Shown here piece after piece: positions 7,840-16,597 of a stretch of 35,149 nt of DNA. The notes under the pieces are model-generated. The model did not search any database and had not been told where the DNA came from. It worked only from the letters and a program-made list of their open reading frames with translations. The stretch comes from Spirochaetaceae bacterium. GTDB lineage: Bacteria; Spirochaetota; Spirochaetia; DSM-2461. How positions within the stretch are numbered: position 1 is the first letter of the stretch; the number at the start of each line of letters is the position of its first letter. The stretch spans positions 1 through 35,149 of the forward strand of contig JARGFR010000012.1 of assembly GCA_029210985.1 (NCBI GenBank), read 5' to 3'. The translations under genes were made by a program, and so were the position numbers.

Positions 7840-8967
7840 ATGATTACCAAGCGCTTGATTCTAGCCGTAGGTATCGCCGGGATGACGGCTTTATCCGCAC
7901 CTGCGGCAACCCAATTCACAGTGGAGTCCGAAGAAGAAAGTTTCATCGTCGCTTCCGTCGTGGAGAATCTGGAGAGTCCCTGGGGTTTGGCTTTCCTTCC
8001 GGAAGACCGGGGAATACTGGTGACACAGAGAACCGGGGATCTGCTTCTAATACGCGACGGTCGAAAGACCATTGTTTCGGGCACTCCGGAAGTCGCCGTC
8101 ATCGGCCAGGGGGGACTGTTGGATGTGGTGCTGTCTCCGAATTTCACCACCGACTCCTTAGTCTATTTGAGCTTCTCCGAATCCGGACGGGGCGGCGTAG
8201 GCACAGCGATTTTTCGGGGGCGGTTGGTCGATACTCCCGGGAGCCCAGCGCGATTGACGAATCCGGAAGTGATGTACCGTGCTCTCCCAAAAAGCGGCGG
8301 AGGGCGGCATTTCGGCTCACGGCTGGCTTTCGACGAAGCGGGCTACCTCTATGTCACCTTGGGTGAACGCGGCTCGATGAACCGGGCACAGGACACCGAA
8401 GACCCCTACGGCAGTGTGCTGCGCCTCAATCCCGACGGCAGCATTCCTTCAGATAATCCTGGATTCGACGCGCCGGAGATATGGAGTTACGGCCATCGAA
8501 ATGCTCAAGGATTGGCCAAACATCCCGGCACCGGAGACATCTGGCTCCATGAACACGGTCCCAAAGGCGGGGATGAGGTGAATATTGTCAGGAAAGGGGC
8601 CAATTACGGCTGGCCGCGGGTCACCTACGGAATCGATTACAATGGATCGGTCATCTCAAATATGACATCCGCTCCCGGATTCGAAGAACCGGTGGTGTAC
8701 TGGGTGCCTTCCATCGCCCCGTCGGGAATGGCCTTTTACGACGGCGATGTGTTTCCGGAATGGAACGGAAACATCTTCGTCGGTGCATTGGCAGGGCAGC
8801 ATCTGCGGCGCTTGGAACTTCGGGGAAATCGAGTGGTGCATCAGGAAGTGCTTCTGTCCCGGATAGTCGGACGGATACGGGATGTGCGGAGGGGCCCCGA
8901 TGGAATGCTGTATCTATTGACCGACGGGCCCTCAGGCGTGCTCTATCAAATTTCGCCTGATCGATAA
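7840..8967 (+). CDS. PQQ-dependent aldose-sugar-dehydrogenase-like protein, exported
   Basis: The 375-aa protein belongs to the glucose/sorbosone dehydrogenase family (six-bladed beta-propeller, YliI/Asd type), which oxidises aldoses with pyrroloquinoline quinone. It has a signal peptide ([23 protein letters not shown]), then [24 protein letters not shown], the [12 protein letters not shown] motif with the presumed catalytic His157, a [14 protein letters not shown] motif and [11 protein letters not shown]. These positions supply PQQ and calcium ligands in known members. It would act in the periplasm. No PQQ biosynthesis gene is in the window, so the cofactor is assumed from the family. The gene has its own promoter and looks leaderless. 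Confidence 0.9.
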   Translation: MITKRLILAVGIAGMTALSAPAATQFTVESEEESFIVASVVENLESPWGLAFLPEDRGILVTQRTGDLLLIRDGRKTIVSGTPEVAVIGQGGLLDVVLSPNFTTDSLVYLSFSESGRGGVGTAIFRGRLVDTPGSPARLTNPEVMYRALPKSGGGRHFGSRLAFDEAGYLYVTLGERGSMNRAQDTEDPYGSVLRLNPDGSIPSDNPGFDAPEIWSYGHRNAQGLAKHPGTGDIWLHEHGPKGGDEVNIVRKGANYGWPRVTYGIDYNGSVISNMTSAPGFEEPVVYWVPSIAPSGMAFYDGDVFPEWNGNIFVGALAGQHLRRLELRGNRVVHQEVLLSRIVGRIRDVRRGPDGMLYLLTDGPSGVLYQISPDR

Positions 8968-8987
8968 TGTCCCCAACGGGATGGATT

Positions 8988-9572
8988 TCAAAGGATTCTG
9001 TGGATGGGCATGTTTTCCCGGGCTACCGGTGAAAACAGTGCAATCGGACTATCGGGCAATTCCCGTTTCAGTTTCTCAGAAAGATCGCACGACATCCCGA
9101 CGTTTCCTTTCGAATCTTCCGTCTGAGTGATGCGGAATCCATAACGATGATACCAGTCCACCAGAGACATGCCCGAATCGTTGGTCATCTCCGTATCCAA
9201 ATCCACGCGCATGTAGCCTTCCTCAGTCGCCTCGATCAGCAGAGCTTGGAGTAGTCGTCCTCCCAGACCCAGCTTCGGCACGGATACGGCCAAAGTGTCC
9301 AAGTATAAAGTGCGCGAATTCCGTCCTTGGTTGATGAGGATGCAGGCCGCCGGGCCTCGGGTGTCGAAGAGTATCAGGCCCTCGAATCCATGCCGGGAAG
9401 CCCTATCTTTCAATTCATCCCGGGAGTAATGAAGACTGGGCGGAAAGGCGGCGCGCTCCACTCTCTGAAAAGCGTTGAAAAAGTAGGGTGTCCAACGGCG
9501 AAAACTCATCCACCGAAAAGTCGGTGCGGTTATCAGAGCCGATTCGGCGACCCTGGAAAGAATACCGGTCAT
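8988..9572 (-). CDS. GNAT family N-acetyltransferase
   Basis: The 194-aa protein has the GNAT core: RVERAAFPPSLHYS near 36-50, a central strand LYLDTLAVSVPKLGLGGRLL with the acetyl-CoA pyrophosphate loop (KLGLGG), and VDWYHRYGFRITQTE, the typical strand-helix end of the fold. It would transfer an acyl group from acyl-CoA to an amine; the acceptor is unknown. It is the last gene of a four-gene minus-strand operon. Its ATG (9572-9570) overlaps the TGA of the ATP-grasp gene as ATGA. This coupling suggests that it modifies the product of the preceding ligase, or an intermediate of that pathway (inference). Confidence 0.85.
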   Translation of the reverse strand: MTGILSRVAESALITAPTFRWMSFRRWTPYFFNAFQRVERAAFPPSLHYSRDELKDRASRHGFEGLILFDTRGPAACILINQGRNSRTLYLDTLAVSVPKLGLGGRLLQALLIEATEEGYMRVDLDTEMTNDSGMSLVDWYHRYGFRITQTEDSKGNVGMSCDLSEKLKRELPDSPIALFSPVARENMPIHRIL

Positions 9573-10555
9573 GTCATGCGTCCCATAGCCGAATCAATCA
9601 AGGCCGCCACGAGGGAGTCATAATCGTAACCCCCTCGGAAGGCCATGAGGGTAAAGAAAGAGAAGTCATTCTCTTTAAGATCAAAATCCATACCCGGGAG
9701 AGGGTTGGCCTCCAGGAATCGAGGACGGCCAAACTCATCCACACGAAAATCGATTCGAACGAAGTCTCGGATGCCCAGGGAAAGCCAGACACGGAGCGCC
9801 TCGGCCTTCACGACGGCTTCCAATCCCGGATTCACCCGGGCGGGGCATAAATAATGGGACATATCGTCGTATTCGGTCTTGGCGATCTGCCCGAACACAT
9901 TGCCCACCGACTCAGGCATCCGGGAAAAATCCACCTCCAAAAGCGGGAGTATTTCAGGACCCGCACCATTACGGCCTACCATTCCGACGCTGATTTCCCG
10001 TCCGGCGATAAACTGCTCGGCCAGGATAGGTTGACGGTACGTGCTCAACATCTCCTTGGCCTTGATGACGAAGGTTTCGCGATCCCTCACGACATTGTCC
10101 TCATTGATTCCGATGGAGGATCCCTCCGCATTGGGTTTCAGGATGATGGGAAAGTCCATGCGGCAGCCGTCCACGTCCGCCGGCACGGAGAGGACTTCGA
10201 AATCCGGCGTATCGACGCCCCGGGCCGCAACGAAAGTCTTCGTCCATGCTTTATCCAGGCAGACGGCCAGAGTCTTCGGCCCCGAACCGACATAGGGGAT
10301 GCCCAGCATCTCAAGGATGCATGGCACATGGCTCTCCCGACTTTCACCGCGGATGCCCTCAGAACGATTGAAAACCAGGTCGGGACGATGGACCTTCAGG
10401 CTTTCGACGACATTCTCATCGCCTTCGATGAACACATACTCATGTCCGGCGGCGATAATGCCCTTCCGGATCAGATCGATGGTGGCGGGCGGATCGAATT
10501 CCACCTGGAACTCGTCGTCGACCAGCCGTGTATTCAGAACAAGGGCAACTTTCAT
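9569..10555 (-). CDS. D-alanine-D-alanine-ligase-like ATP-grasp enzyme
   Basis: The 328-aa protein has the ATP-grasp layout of the Ddl family: an N-terminal MKVALVLNTR strand, DLVFNRSEGIRGESRESHVP, GIPYVGSGPKTLAVCLDKAWTK, the ATP-binding ILKPNAEGSSIGI and AEQFIAGREISVGMVG, and the magnesium/product segment FRVDEFGRPRFLEANPLPGM near the end. Such enzymes join an amine to a carboxylate via an acyl phosphate. The usual Ddl substrate-end motif NTLPGMT reads NPLPGMD here, and the operon context is not cell-wall division genes, so a dedicated peptide or amide ligase is as likely as a true D-Ala-D-Ala ligase. The start is the ATG at 10555 overlapping the upstream TGA (ATGA), behind GAGG. A longer upstream in-frame start at 10570 is less likely. 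Confidence 0.85.
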   Translation of the reverse strand: MKVALVLNTRLVDDEFQVEFDPPATIDLIRKGIIAAGHEYVFIEGDENVVESLKVHRPDLVFNRSEGIRGESRESHVPCILEMLGIPYVGSGPKTLAVCLDKAWTKTFVAARGVDTPDFEVLSVPADVDGCRMDFPIILKPNAEGSSIGINEDNVVRDRETFVIKAKEMLSTYRQPILAEQFIAGREISVGMVGRNGAGPEILPLLEVDFSRMPESVGNVFGQIAKTEYDDMSHYLCPARVNPGLEAVVKAEALRVWLSLGIRDFVRIDFRVDEFGRPRFLEANPLPGMDFDLKENDFSFFTLMAFRGGYDYDSLVAALIDSAMGRMT

Positions 10556-11955
10556 AGAGCCTCGCAGCATCGCCGGAAATCGGCGATTTCTTTCTGAAAA
10601 ATCTTCAAAGTCTGTTCCCTGACGGCAGATGGGACAGTGTCTGAACTGTGTATCGACACGAATCGGTCCAGCAGCTCCCCTCCCCGTTCGAGGGCCTCGT
10701 CACGGAGCGGCGAATTCCGAAACTCCCTCACCAGAGCCTCATCGGAACCGAATCCGGCGGCGAGGGAAAAGGCAAAAAGCTGTTCGTCCCTGGATGCGGA
10801 GGTCCGGCTGTAGGGAAAGCGGCTCGAACCGCCGAGTAGGGTGAAGAACCGCCTATCGGAGGATTTCAGCATGGATCGCCTGAACCCGACCATAGACGGG
10901 TCCACACCGGAGGCGACGCACATCAGATACATCTTGGCGCAGATATCACATTCGTGGCACCAGCGGGAGTCTCGACCGGCTTCCCCTTCGGCAAAACAGC
11001 TCATCTGCAGGGCTGCATACCGAGGGTAGCGTTTGACAAGAATGCGCTGGACCATCAGGTCCATGAGAGGCTCGATGAGACTGCCGGTTCGCACCGGATA
11101 AGGATCGGTCAGCTGAGACGTCATGGCATCGATGTGCCTTGTCCAATCATGGGATTGGTCGTAGCAGGGATGAACGGTCCAGCGGTCCTCTTTATCCCGA
11201 TAAGTGACAGCGGCTGTCTGCTCATTGCCGAAGAGGATGAAATCCGCGCCCCAATACCTCGCCAAAGGTAACATCAAGAGCGCATACTCGGTGGATTGCA
11301 GTCCCCAGCCGTACTCATCAGGCTCAGTTCCGAGGTGTTCCGAGTCCCGGAGCATTCCGGATTGATGGTCCACGATGACCAGCTCATGTCCGAATTCGTC
11401 CTTCATCCGCCGGGAGAGGATTTCCTTGTGATGACGCTCCCTCCCGAAAGACGGTTCGTCGACGAAAGCCCCCTTGGGCCTCAGGCCGAGCTCTTCCGCC
11501 AACGCAAAGGTGAGGAGGGAATCCTTTCCGAAGGTGAGGGGTACGATGGCGCCCGCCGGCCGAGAGGAAGGAAGCGGCCACGTCCCGGGCCGCCGGATAT
11601 CATCCGAGGCGAAACTGTATTCGAGTCCAAGAAATCTTTCGATGCCCAAACCGATGTCACTGCCGTCGACGTCGCAGCAGGAGGGTATGTCCTGCAGCAT
11701 ATTATGACGGAAATAGGGTTCGAACAGGGGTCTGGTCGTCATGTAGGACAGGCCGCTGAGACCGGGCATCTTCATCGGCAGGTGCATCGTCGCCGCATAA
11801 GCCAGGTTATCGGTCAATAAATCGCGTTCCCTTTCCGGAACCGAGTTCCAAACCTCTTTCGGATAGGCGACTGGATAGGATCGTGCCCGAAAGATCAAGG
11901 CATAGCCGTCCTCTGTCCGGTCCACGGCAATGGAGGGTTTTCCGGCCGGGTTCAT
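10552..11955 (-). CDS. PP-loop ATP pyrophosphatase protein, MurL-like epimerase candidate
   Basis: The 467-aa protein carries an N-type ATP-pyrophosphatase signature: VPLTFGKDSLLT (141-148, PP-loop with the SGGKDS Gly-Gly replaced by Phe-Gly), ADFILFGNEQ (GNE at 243-245), HPCYDQSHDW (263-271) and a cysteine cluster CHECDIC (333-339) with Cys320 nearby. An N-terminal domain of about 130 residues precedes the PP-loop. The order of N-domain, PP-loop, GNE and xYxQS motif reminds me of MurL, which epimerises the terminal L-Glu of UDP-MurNAc-dipeptide after adenylation, but this is recalled likeness and not an alignment. It would activate a carboxylate by adenylation. The start is the ATG at 11955, which shares its A with the upstream TGA; longer starts would lie inside the PLP gene. 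Confidence 0.72.
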   Translation of the reverse strand: MNPAGKPSIAVDRTEDGYALIFRARSYPVAYPKEVWNSVPERERDLLTDNLAYAATMHLPMKMPGLSGLSYMTTRPLFEPYFRHNMLQDIPSCCDVDGSDIGLGIERFLGLEYSFASDDIRRPGTWPLPSSRPAGAIVPLTFGKDSLLTFALAEELGLRPKGAFVDEPSFGRERHHKEILSRRMKDEFGHELVIVDHQSGMLRDSEHLGTEPDEYGWGLQSTEYALLMLPLARYWGADFILFGNEQTAAVTYRDKEDRWTVHPCYDQSHDWTRHIDAMTSQLTDPYPVRTGSLIEPLMDLMVQRILVKRYPRYAALQMSCFAEGEAGRDSRWCHECDICAKMYLMCVASGVDPSMVGFRRSMLKSSDRRFFTLLGGSSRFPYSRTSASRDEQLFAFSLAAGFGSDEALVREFRNSPLRDEALERGGELLDRFVSIHSSDTVPSAVREQTLKIFQKEIADFRRCCEAL

Positions 11956-13124
11956 CACGATTGCTTGCCCGTAATAATGGCGACGTACCGGTCTCCGGGA
12001 AGCGGATCGGAAATATGCCGCTCGATGAGAGCATTCAACCCGGCGGTGGAAGCCGGGAGTACCCAAAGCCCGTCGGATTCCTTCAGAGTCCGGGCCCATC
12101 GCCGCATCGCCTTGTCCGAGACATAACCGGCCCATCCCTCCGAATCGCGTATGGCGCGCAGGGCTTCATCTCCGTCTGTGGAGTGCCAGTTGATCAGGGG
12201 TTCGTTCACAACGCTTTCCCGTATTGACGCGGGGTTGAGATCGCGGCATTCCGGATACCCCTTGATCCAGGAATCCACGATGGGATTCTTGCGATATGTG
12301 GAGCCCGCGATGATTTTCGGTATCCGGGAAGTCTTGCATCGCCTGTAGAGACTTTGGAAACCCATAGATATACCCGCCAGTGTAGTGCCGTTGGAGACCG
12401 GTACCGCGACCGCCGCCGGCGCGTCCCGGAGCTCGTCGTATATTTCATAGGCGATCTGAGCGTAGGCCTCCAATTGGAGGGACGTGTTCCGCCCTCCGGG
12501 ATTCGCATCGTAGAAGTCCTCCGTTTCCGCCCTGGCGCGGGATAAAGTACAGGCTTCTTCATAATCCTTTCCTTCGAAGACCATCTCGGCATCGTAACCG
12601 GAAATCTCATCCACGCGATGGGTGGAGTAGCCCTCGGGAATGTACACCAGGCATTTCAGACCGGCGAGTTTGCAGGCCAGGGCCATGGAAGCGCCGTAAT
12701 TGCCGCATGTAGCCAATGCGACGGTATCATATCCCCGGCGCAGGGCATCATGGACCTGGGCGAAAGCGATCCGATCCTTCTGAGTGCCTGTAGGGTTCCC
12801 CCCCTCGAATTTCAAATAGAGATTTCGCAGGTTCACTTCCCGTTCGATGTTTCGCACCCGGGTCAGGGAAGTGTCGCCAATCTCGGAATCGATGATGTCC
12901 CGGAACGCGGAAACCCTGTCAGGAGTCGGCAGCAGACGGTCGGCGACCATGTCGGTGAGATTCTGGATGTCGGGATCGAAAATCGGTGATTGAGATGTGG
13001 CACCATCGAGCAGAAACTCGCGTACCCCACCGGCAGACGACGGAGGCTCTGTATCGTCGGGCCGTCCGGAATTGGCGTCTTCTCCCTGACCAAAGGCCCG
13101 GGAAACCAAGGGCGATCGATTCAC
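11955..13124 (-). CDS. Threonine-synthase-like PLP enzyme (fold type II)
   Basis: The 389-aa protein is a fold-type II pyridoxal-phosphate enzyme. It shows IGDTSLTRVRNIE, KFEGGNPTGTQKDRIA (presumed Schiff-base Lys116), the substrate-loop-like ATCGNYGASMALACKLAG, and VPVSNGTTLAG as the phosphate-binding segment. The pattern is closest to threonine synthase and cysteine-synthase relatives; the reaction would be a beta- or gamma-elimination or replacement. The first 60 residues look unlike the family and the start is uncertain: GTG at 13124 has a GAGG seven bases upstream. The 131-base gap to sufU holds a small GTCCC-TGAA-GGGAC hairpin (13152-13165) and no other gene. It is the first gene of the coupled operon ending at 8988. 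It may make the unusual amino acid that the later enzymes activate, ligate and acylate (inference). Confidence 0.82.
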   Translation of the reverse strand: MNRSPLVSRAFGQGEDANSGRPDDTEPPSSAGGVREFLLDGATSQSPIFDPDIQNLTDMVADRLLPTPDRVSAFRDIIDSEIGDTSLTRVRNIEREVNLRNLYLKFEGGNPTGTQKDRIAFAQVHDALRRGYDTVALATCGNYGASMALACKLAGLKCLVYIPEGYSTHRVDEISGYDAEMVFEGKDYEEACTLSRARAETEDFYDANPGGRNTSLQLEAYAQIAYEIYDELRDAPAAVAVPVSNGTTLAGISMGFQSLYRRCKTSRIPKIIAGSTYRKNPIVDSWIKGYPECRDLNPASIRESVVNEPLINWHSTDGDEALRAIRDSEGWAGYVSDKAMRRWARTLKESDGLWVLPASTAGLNALIERHISDPLPGDRYVAIITGKQS

Positions 13125-13255
13125 CCATAACCTCGTGCAAACCCCATTTGAGTCCCTTCAGGGACGGGTTCGCCTCATATGTGGAGGGATACTGCCGCCG
13201 GAGCCATCGAGTCAATAGATGGGGACCGATATTCCGTGATATTAATGATCGAAGC

Positions 13256-13702
13256 TTACCCTTCCAGCGCCTTCTCCAAGGCATGCCAGGCCAGAGTCGC
13301 ACATTTCACGCGCATCGGGAATTGGACAACACCTCCCAGGACGGCCAGATCGCCCCACTCTTCCAGCGTCTCGGCCGGTTCCTCTCCTCTGAGAACGTTC
13401 AGAAATACACCAATGAGTTCCCGAGCCTCATCCGGGGTCTTGCCCGCAAAGCGTTCACTCATGAGCGAAGCCGACGCGGTACTGATGGCGCAGCCGTGAC
13501 CGTCGAACCTCACCGATGCGATCCGGCCGTCTTCGCCCACCAAAACTTCCAGTTTGATCGAATCTCCGCATGAGGGATTCTCATGGAGATTCTCATCGCT
13601 GAGGTGAGAAAGGTCGGCCTTGTTGCGCGGGGACTTGTAGTGGTCGAGAATAATCTCCATATAAAGATCGTCCAATTGACCCATGCCTTGCTGCTGCATC
13701 AT
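13256..13702 (-). CDS. sufU: SufU-type sulfurtransferase for Fe-S assembly
   Basis: The 148-aa protein belongs to the IscU/SufU family. Zinc/scaffold residues are visible as NPSCGD (Cys45, Asp47), GHGCAIS (Cys71) and RVKCATLAW (Cys134). The insertion between Cys71 and Cys134 (ERFAGKTPDEAREL and GEEPAETLEEWGD) is the one typical of SufU, which takes persulfide sulfur from SufS, rather than of IscU. Its ATG overlaps the sufS stop as ATGA (13702-13699), so the two partners are translationally coupled, as expected for a desulfurase and its acceptor. It is the last gene of the SUF operon. Confidence 0.93.
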   Translation of the reverse strand: MMQQQGMGQLDDLYMEIILDHYKSPRNKADLSHLSDENLHENPSCGDSIKLEVLVGEDGRIASVRFDGHGCAISTASASLMSERFAGKTPDEARELIGVFLNVLRGEEPAETLEEWGDLAVLGGVVQFPMRVKCATLAWHALEKALEG

Positions 13703-14961
13703 CGAAAATACTCCTGAACGCCACGGACTGCATCCGCCAATCGGTCGATGTCTTCGGGGGTGTTGTATGGGGCCAGAGAGGCTCGGGCCGTGGACGGTAT
13801 GCCCATCAATCTCATCGCCGGCTGGGCACAGTGATGGCCGGACCGTATCGCGACCTGAACCTTGTCCAGGTACTGAGCGACATCGTGACTGTGTATGCCC
13901 GCCAGATTGAACGAATACACAGCGCGGCGCCGATAAGGATCCCGGGGACCATACAGAATGAGGCCTTCAACTTCGGTGAGTTTTCTCATGGCGTATGTCT
14001 CCAGGTCCCTCTCCCGGGCTTCCAGGCGTTCCACTCCATGGGAACTCATCCAATCCAGTGCCGCGGCTAAACCCACCGCGGCGGCCACATCGGGAGTTCC
14101 GGCTTCAAATTTATAGGGAAGCTCATTCCATGTGCTTTTTTCCGGCTTGACCGAGGAGATCATTTCACCGCCGGTTTGCCATGGCGGCATTTTCTCCAGC
14201 CATTCTTCCCGGCCCCACAACACCCCGGAGCCCATAGGACCGAACACCTTATGGCCGCTGAACACCAGAAAATCCGCACCGGTCGCCTGGGCGTCCAAGG
14301 GCAGATGCGGCGCCGACTGGGCGGCATCCAGAACCAGAGGAATGTCCCTCTCACGGCTCCACTTGGCCAGGATTCGAACCGGATGGACCGTTCCGAAGGC
14401 GTTGGAAATATGTGCCAAGGCGGCAATCTTCACTTTGGCCGCCCGGCCGTCGCTATCCAGCTCGTTCAGAAACCCCATATCCAGGGTTCCATCCTCCAGG
14501 GCCGGGATGAGCACCAGTTCCGCCCCTTTTCGAAGTGCAGCCTGCTGCCAGGGCACAAAATTGGCATGGTGCTCAAGAGCGCTCACCAAGATAATATCCC
14601 CTTCGCCCAGGAGAAGTTCGCTCAGGCTCCAGGCCAGGAGGTTCAGTCCCTCGGTGGTGCCCCGTGTGAAGATGATTTCCCGGGGGGAAGAGGCATTTAG
14701 AAATCGTTCCACCGTACGCCTTGCATCTTCGAAAGCGACGGTGGATTTTTCCGCCAGGGAATAGAGGGCCCGATGAACATTGGAATTGGCTTCCCGGTAA
14801 TACGTGTCGAGAGCTTTCAGCACCGCCTCCGGCTTCTGGCTGGTGGCCGCGTTGTCCAGGTATGCCAATTCCGGATGAGCCATGAGAAGAGGAAAGTCTT
14901 TTTTAATCTCGTCTCCGACAGCCGGGCGGGAATCCAGCAGCGGTGCTTCGGGCCGGCTCAT
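13699..14961 (-). CDS. sufS: SufS cysteine desulfurase (group II)
   Basis: The 420-aa PLP enzyme removes sulfur from cysteine to give alanine and an enzyme persulfide. Key marks are YLDNAATSQKP near 34, the EHHANFVPWQ motif with His131/His132, LDAAQSAPH, FSGHKVFGPMG with the PLP Lys238, and RSGHHCAQP with the active-site Cys378. The short RSGHHCAQP loop places it in the SufS/CsdA group rather than with IscS. It lies 13 bases after the Rieske gene and is coupled to sufU by an ATGA overlap. Length and motifs indicate a complete enzyme. Confidence 0.96.
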   Translation of the reverse strand: MSRPEAPLLDSRPAVGDEIKKDFPLLMAHPELAYLDNAATSQKPEAVLKALDTYYREANSNVHRALYSLAEKSTVAFEDARRTVERFLNASSPREIIFTRGTTEGLNLLAWSLSELLLGEGDIILVSALEHHANFVPWQQAALRKGAELVLIPALEDGTLDMGFLNELDSDGRAAKVKIAALAHISNAFGTVHPVRILAKWSRERDIPLVLDAAQSAPHLPLDAQATGADFLVFSGHKVFGPMGSGVLWGREEWLEKMPPWQTGGEMISSVKPEKSTWNELPYKFEAGTPDVAAAVGLAAALDWMSSHGVERLEARERDLETYAMRKLTEVEGLILYGPRDPYRRRAVYSFNLAGIHSHDVAQYLDKVQVAIRSGHHCAQPAMRLMGIPSTARASLAPYNTPEDIDRLADAVRGVQEYFR

Positions 14962-14974
14962 ATCAATCTCCTCA

Positions 14975-15307
14975 TCAGGCGTAGTCCGGGAGTTCCACCC
15001 ATATTTCGTCCCCTCTCCGCTCTACGGAATAAGCCGGAACATCGTCGGTTGCGGGCAGTCCCCTCACTTCACCGGTACGGCAGTCGAAGGACGATCCATG
15101 CTTTTCGCAGTAAACCCTGTCATCCCAAACCTCTCCTTCGGAAAGCTTTGAGAATTCATGGGAGCATGTATCTTCCAGCGCGGCCCAGCCCCCGTGAAGC
15201 TTGAACAGAACCAGATCGTACCCTTCAACATCCACCGGCAGGGACGGCTGGTCCGGATGGAGATTGTCGAAGTCCGATATGTCCGCCGCTTTCACCCATC
15301 TGCCCAT
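14975..15307 (-). CDS. Rieske-type [2Fe-2S] ferredoxin in the SUF operon
   Basis: The 110-aa protein is a stand-alone Rieske domain. The cluster ligands are CSH (Cys48, His50) and CEKH (Cys67, His70), with the SFDCRTGEVRGLPA loop following. It resembles the soluble ferredoxins of ring-hydroxylating dioxygenases and NirD-like proteins. No dioxygenase is nearby. It begins three bases after sufD and lies before sufS, so it is co-expressed with the SUF machinery. It probably supplies electrons for assembly or acts as a dedicated electron carrier (inference). Similar Rieske genes are found in SUF operons of other bacteria as far as I recall. Confidence 0.9.
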   Translation of the reverse strand: MGRWVKAADISDFDNLHPDQPSLPVDVEGYDLVLFKLHGGWAALEDTCSHEFSKLSEGEVWDDRVYCEKHGSSFDCRTGEVRGLPATDDVPAYSVERRGDEIWVELPDYA

Positions 15308-15310
15308 ACA

Positions 15311-16597
15311 TCAATTCTCTCCGTATGAGAGAGCCTCGTCCAGGTCGGCGGAGAGGATTTCGGAGACTGCGCCGGGAGCGCCGTCAATGACTGAGGCCAG
15401 AAATGCTCGTGTGAGCTCCCGTTTCGCCTCGCCCGGGGAAAAGCCCCTGCTTCTGAGATAGAAAATCTGACCCTCATCCAGTTTGCCTGTTGTGGATCCG
15501 TGACTGCACTTCACATCGTCGGTCAGGATGTCCAGCTGGGGCAGAGAGTCGGATCTTGCGTCATCTCCGAGAATCAGATTGTTGTTCGTCAGATACGCAT
15601 CGGTTTTCACCGCCTTGGGCGCCACCTCAATGAGACCCTGAAACACACTTCGTCCCCCTGAACGAACCGCTCCTTTGTAAAGCGCATTGGAATTGGCCCT
15701 GGCTGCCCGATGCTCCTGGAGGGTGCCGATATCCATGTGGCGCTTCTCACCGGCGATGTATATGCCGTTGAGCCGTACGTCGGCTCCTTCCCCGGCCAGG
15801 ATGGACCGGGCCCGTGTTTTCACCATAGCCCCCCCTAGGTGAGACTCGATGAAACCGATATGGGCATCCCGTTGGACGCTGAGGATGTCATGATGAAATA
15901 ACACAACTCTATCGCCGAGATTCTGTCTCAGGGTAATGTTCAAATGGGAATTCGGGGCCGCCGAAGCGGTCAGAGCTGAGTTGACGATGGGAGTCACACT
16001 CTCATCGGTCATGGGAGCTCCTTCCAAGGACCAGACCACCGTCAGCTGGGCGCCCTGTTCGACTTCGACATGAAGATGAGGAGCCGAGACGAGGAATAGG
16101 GCCGGATCGGATGCGATGAGGCGCTCCTCCACCAACACCGGATTTTCGATGCGGGCATTTCGGGACGCATGTACCACAAGAGAGCCCGGAAAATCCCGCC
16201 AATGCCAGGAGGTGATGCGGTCCGGCGACCGGTCCAGTTCGGCACGCGCCGCGGTTTCCAGGCTGGGTGGAAGATCTGCGGGGGCACACCATTCGATACT
16301 CAAACCGGCCTCCCCGGCCTGAGGAGAAATGACAATGGCCACAGGGATTCCCCGCTCGGTAATCACCCGGGCTGCGAACTGTTCGGGCAAGAGCGGGACA
16401 TGACGGTCGACGATTTCCGCCGGGTCGGCCGGAGGAGCTTGGGCACTCCGATCCAGCAGGCCCTTGGGCAGGAGTCGACGCAAATCGGTCCGCCGCCAGG
16501 GTTCGTCCTCGGGTGTAGGCCAAGGCGTCTTGGCGAACAGATCCTTGGCGACGGCCGTCAGGAGGTCATCTACAACACCGGCTCGTTCACTCGTCAT
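15311..16597 (-). CDS. sufD: SufD, Fe-S assembly scaffold subunit
   Basis: The 428-aa protein is SufD, partner of SufB in the SufBC2D scaffold. The N-terminal half is poorly conserved ([24 protein letters not shown]). The C-terminal beta-helix holds the family signature: [60 protein letters not shown], then [24 protein letters not shown] with the conserved His and the SufC-binding end. Its ATG overlaps the sufB stop (ATGA, 16597-16594). It ends three bases before the Rieske gene. Confidence 0.94.
   Translation of the reverse strand: MTSERAGVVDDLLTAVAKDLFAKTPWPTPEDEPWRRTDLRRLLPKGLLDRSAQAPPADPAEIVDRHVPLLPEQFAARVITERGIPVAIVISPQAGEAGLSIEWCAPADLPPSLETAARAELDRSPDRITSWHWRDFPGSLVVHASRNARIENPVLVEERLIASDPALFLVSAPHLHVEVEQGAQLTVVWSLEGAPMTDESVTPIVNSALTASAAPNSHLNITLRQNLGDRVVLFHHDILSVQRDAHIGFIESHLGGAMVKTRARSILAGEGADVRLNGIYIAGEKRHMDIGTLQEHRAARANSNALYKGAVRSGGRSVFQGLIEVAPKAVKTDAYLTNNNLILGDDARSDSLPQLDILTDDVKCSHGSTTGKLDEGQIFYLRSRGFSPGEAKRELTRAFLASVIDGAPGAVSEILSADLDEALSYGEN

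Noticed and set aside
7773-8150. N-terminal extension of ridA
   Set aside because: The family is about 125 aa; the extension is unlike the family and lies inside the divergent dehydrogenase gene.
13152-13165. GTCCC-TTCA-GGGAC hairpin as a SUF operon terminator
   Set aside because: Only five pairs and no T-run follow; kept only as a minor leader feature of the PLP gene.
12919-13302. Minus-strand ORF upstream of and overlapping the PLP gene in another frame
   Set aside because: Part of it looks codon-like before 13124, and a frameshift in the PLP gene was considered, but the overlapping part is arginine-rich nonsense and the PLP frame is consistent with the family downstream.
14176-14764. Plus-strand ORFs of 170-210 codons
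   Set aside because: They are antisense to sufS and rich in Arg/Ser/Gln, typical of shadow frames.
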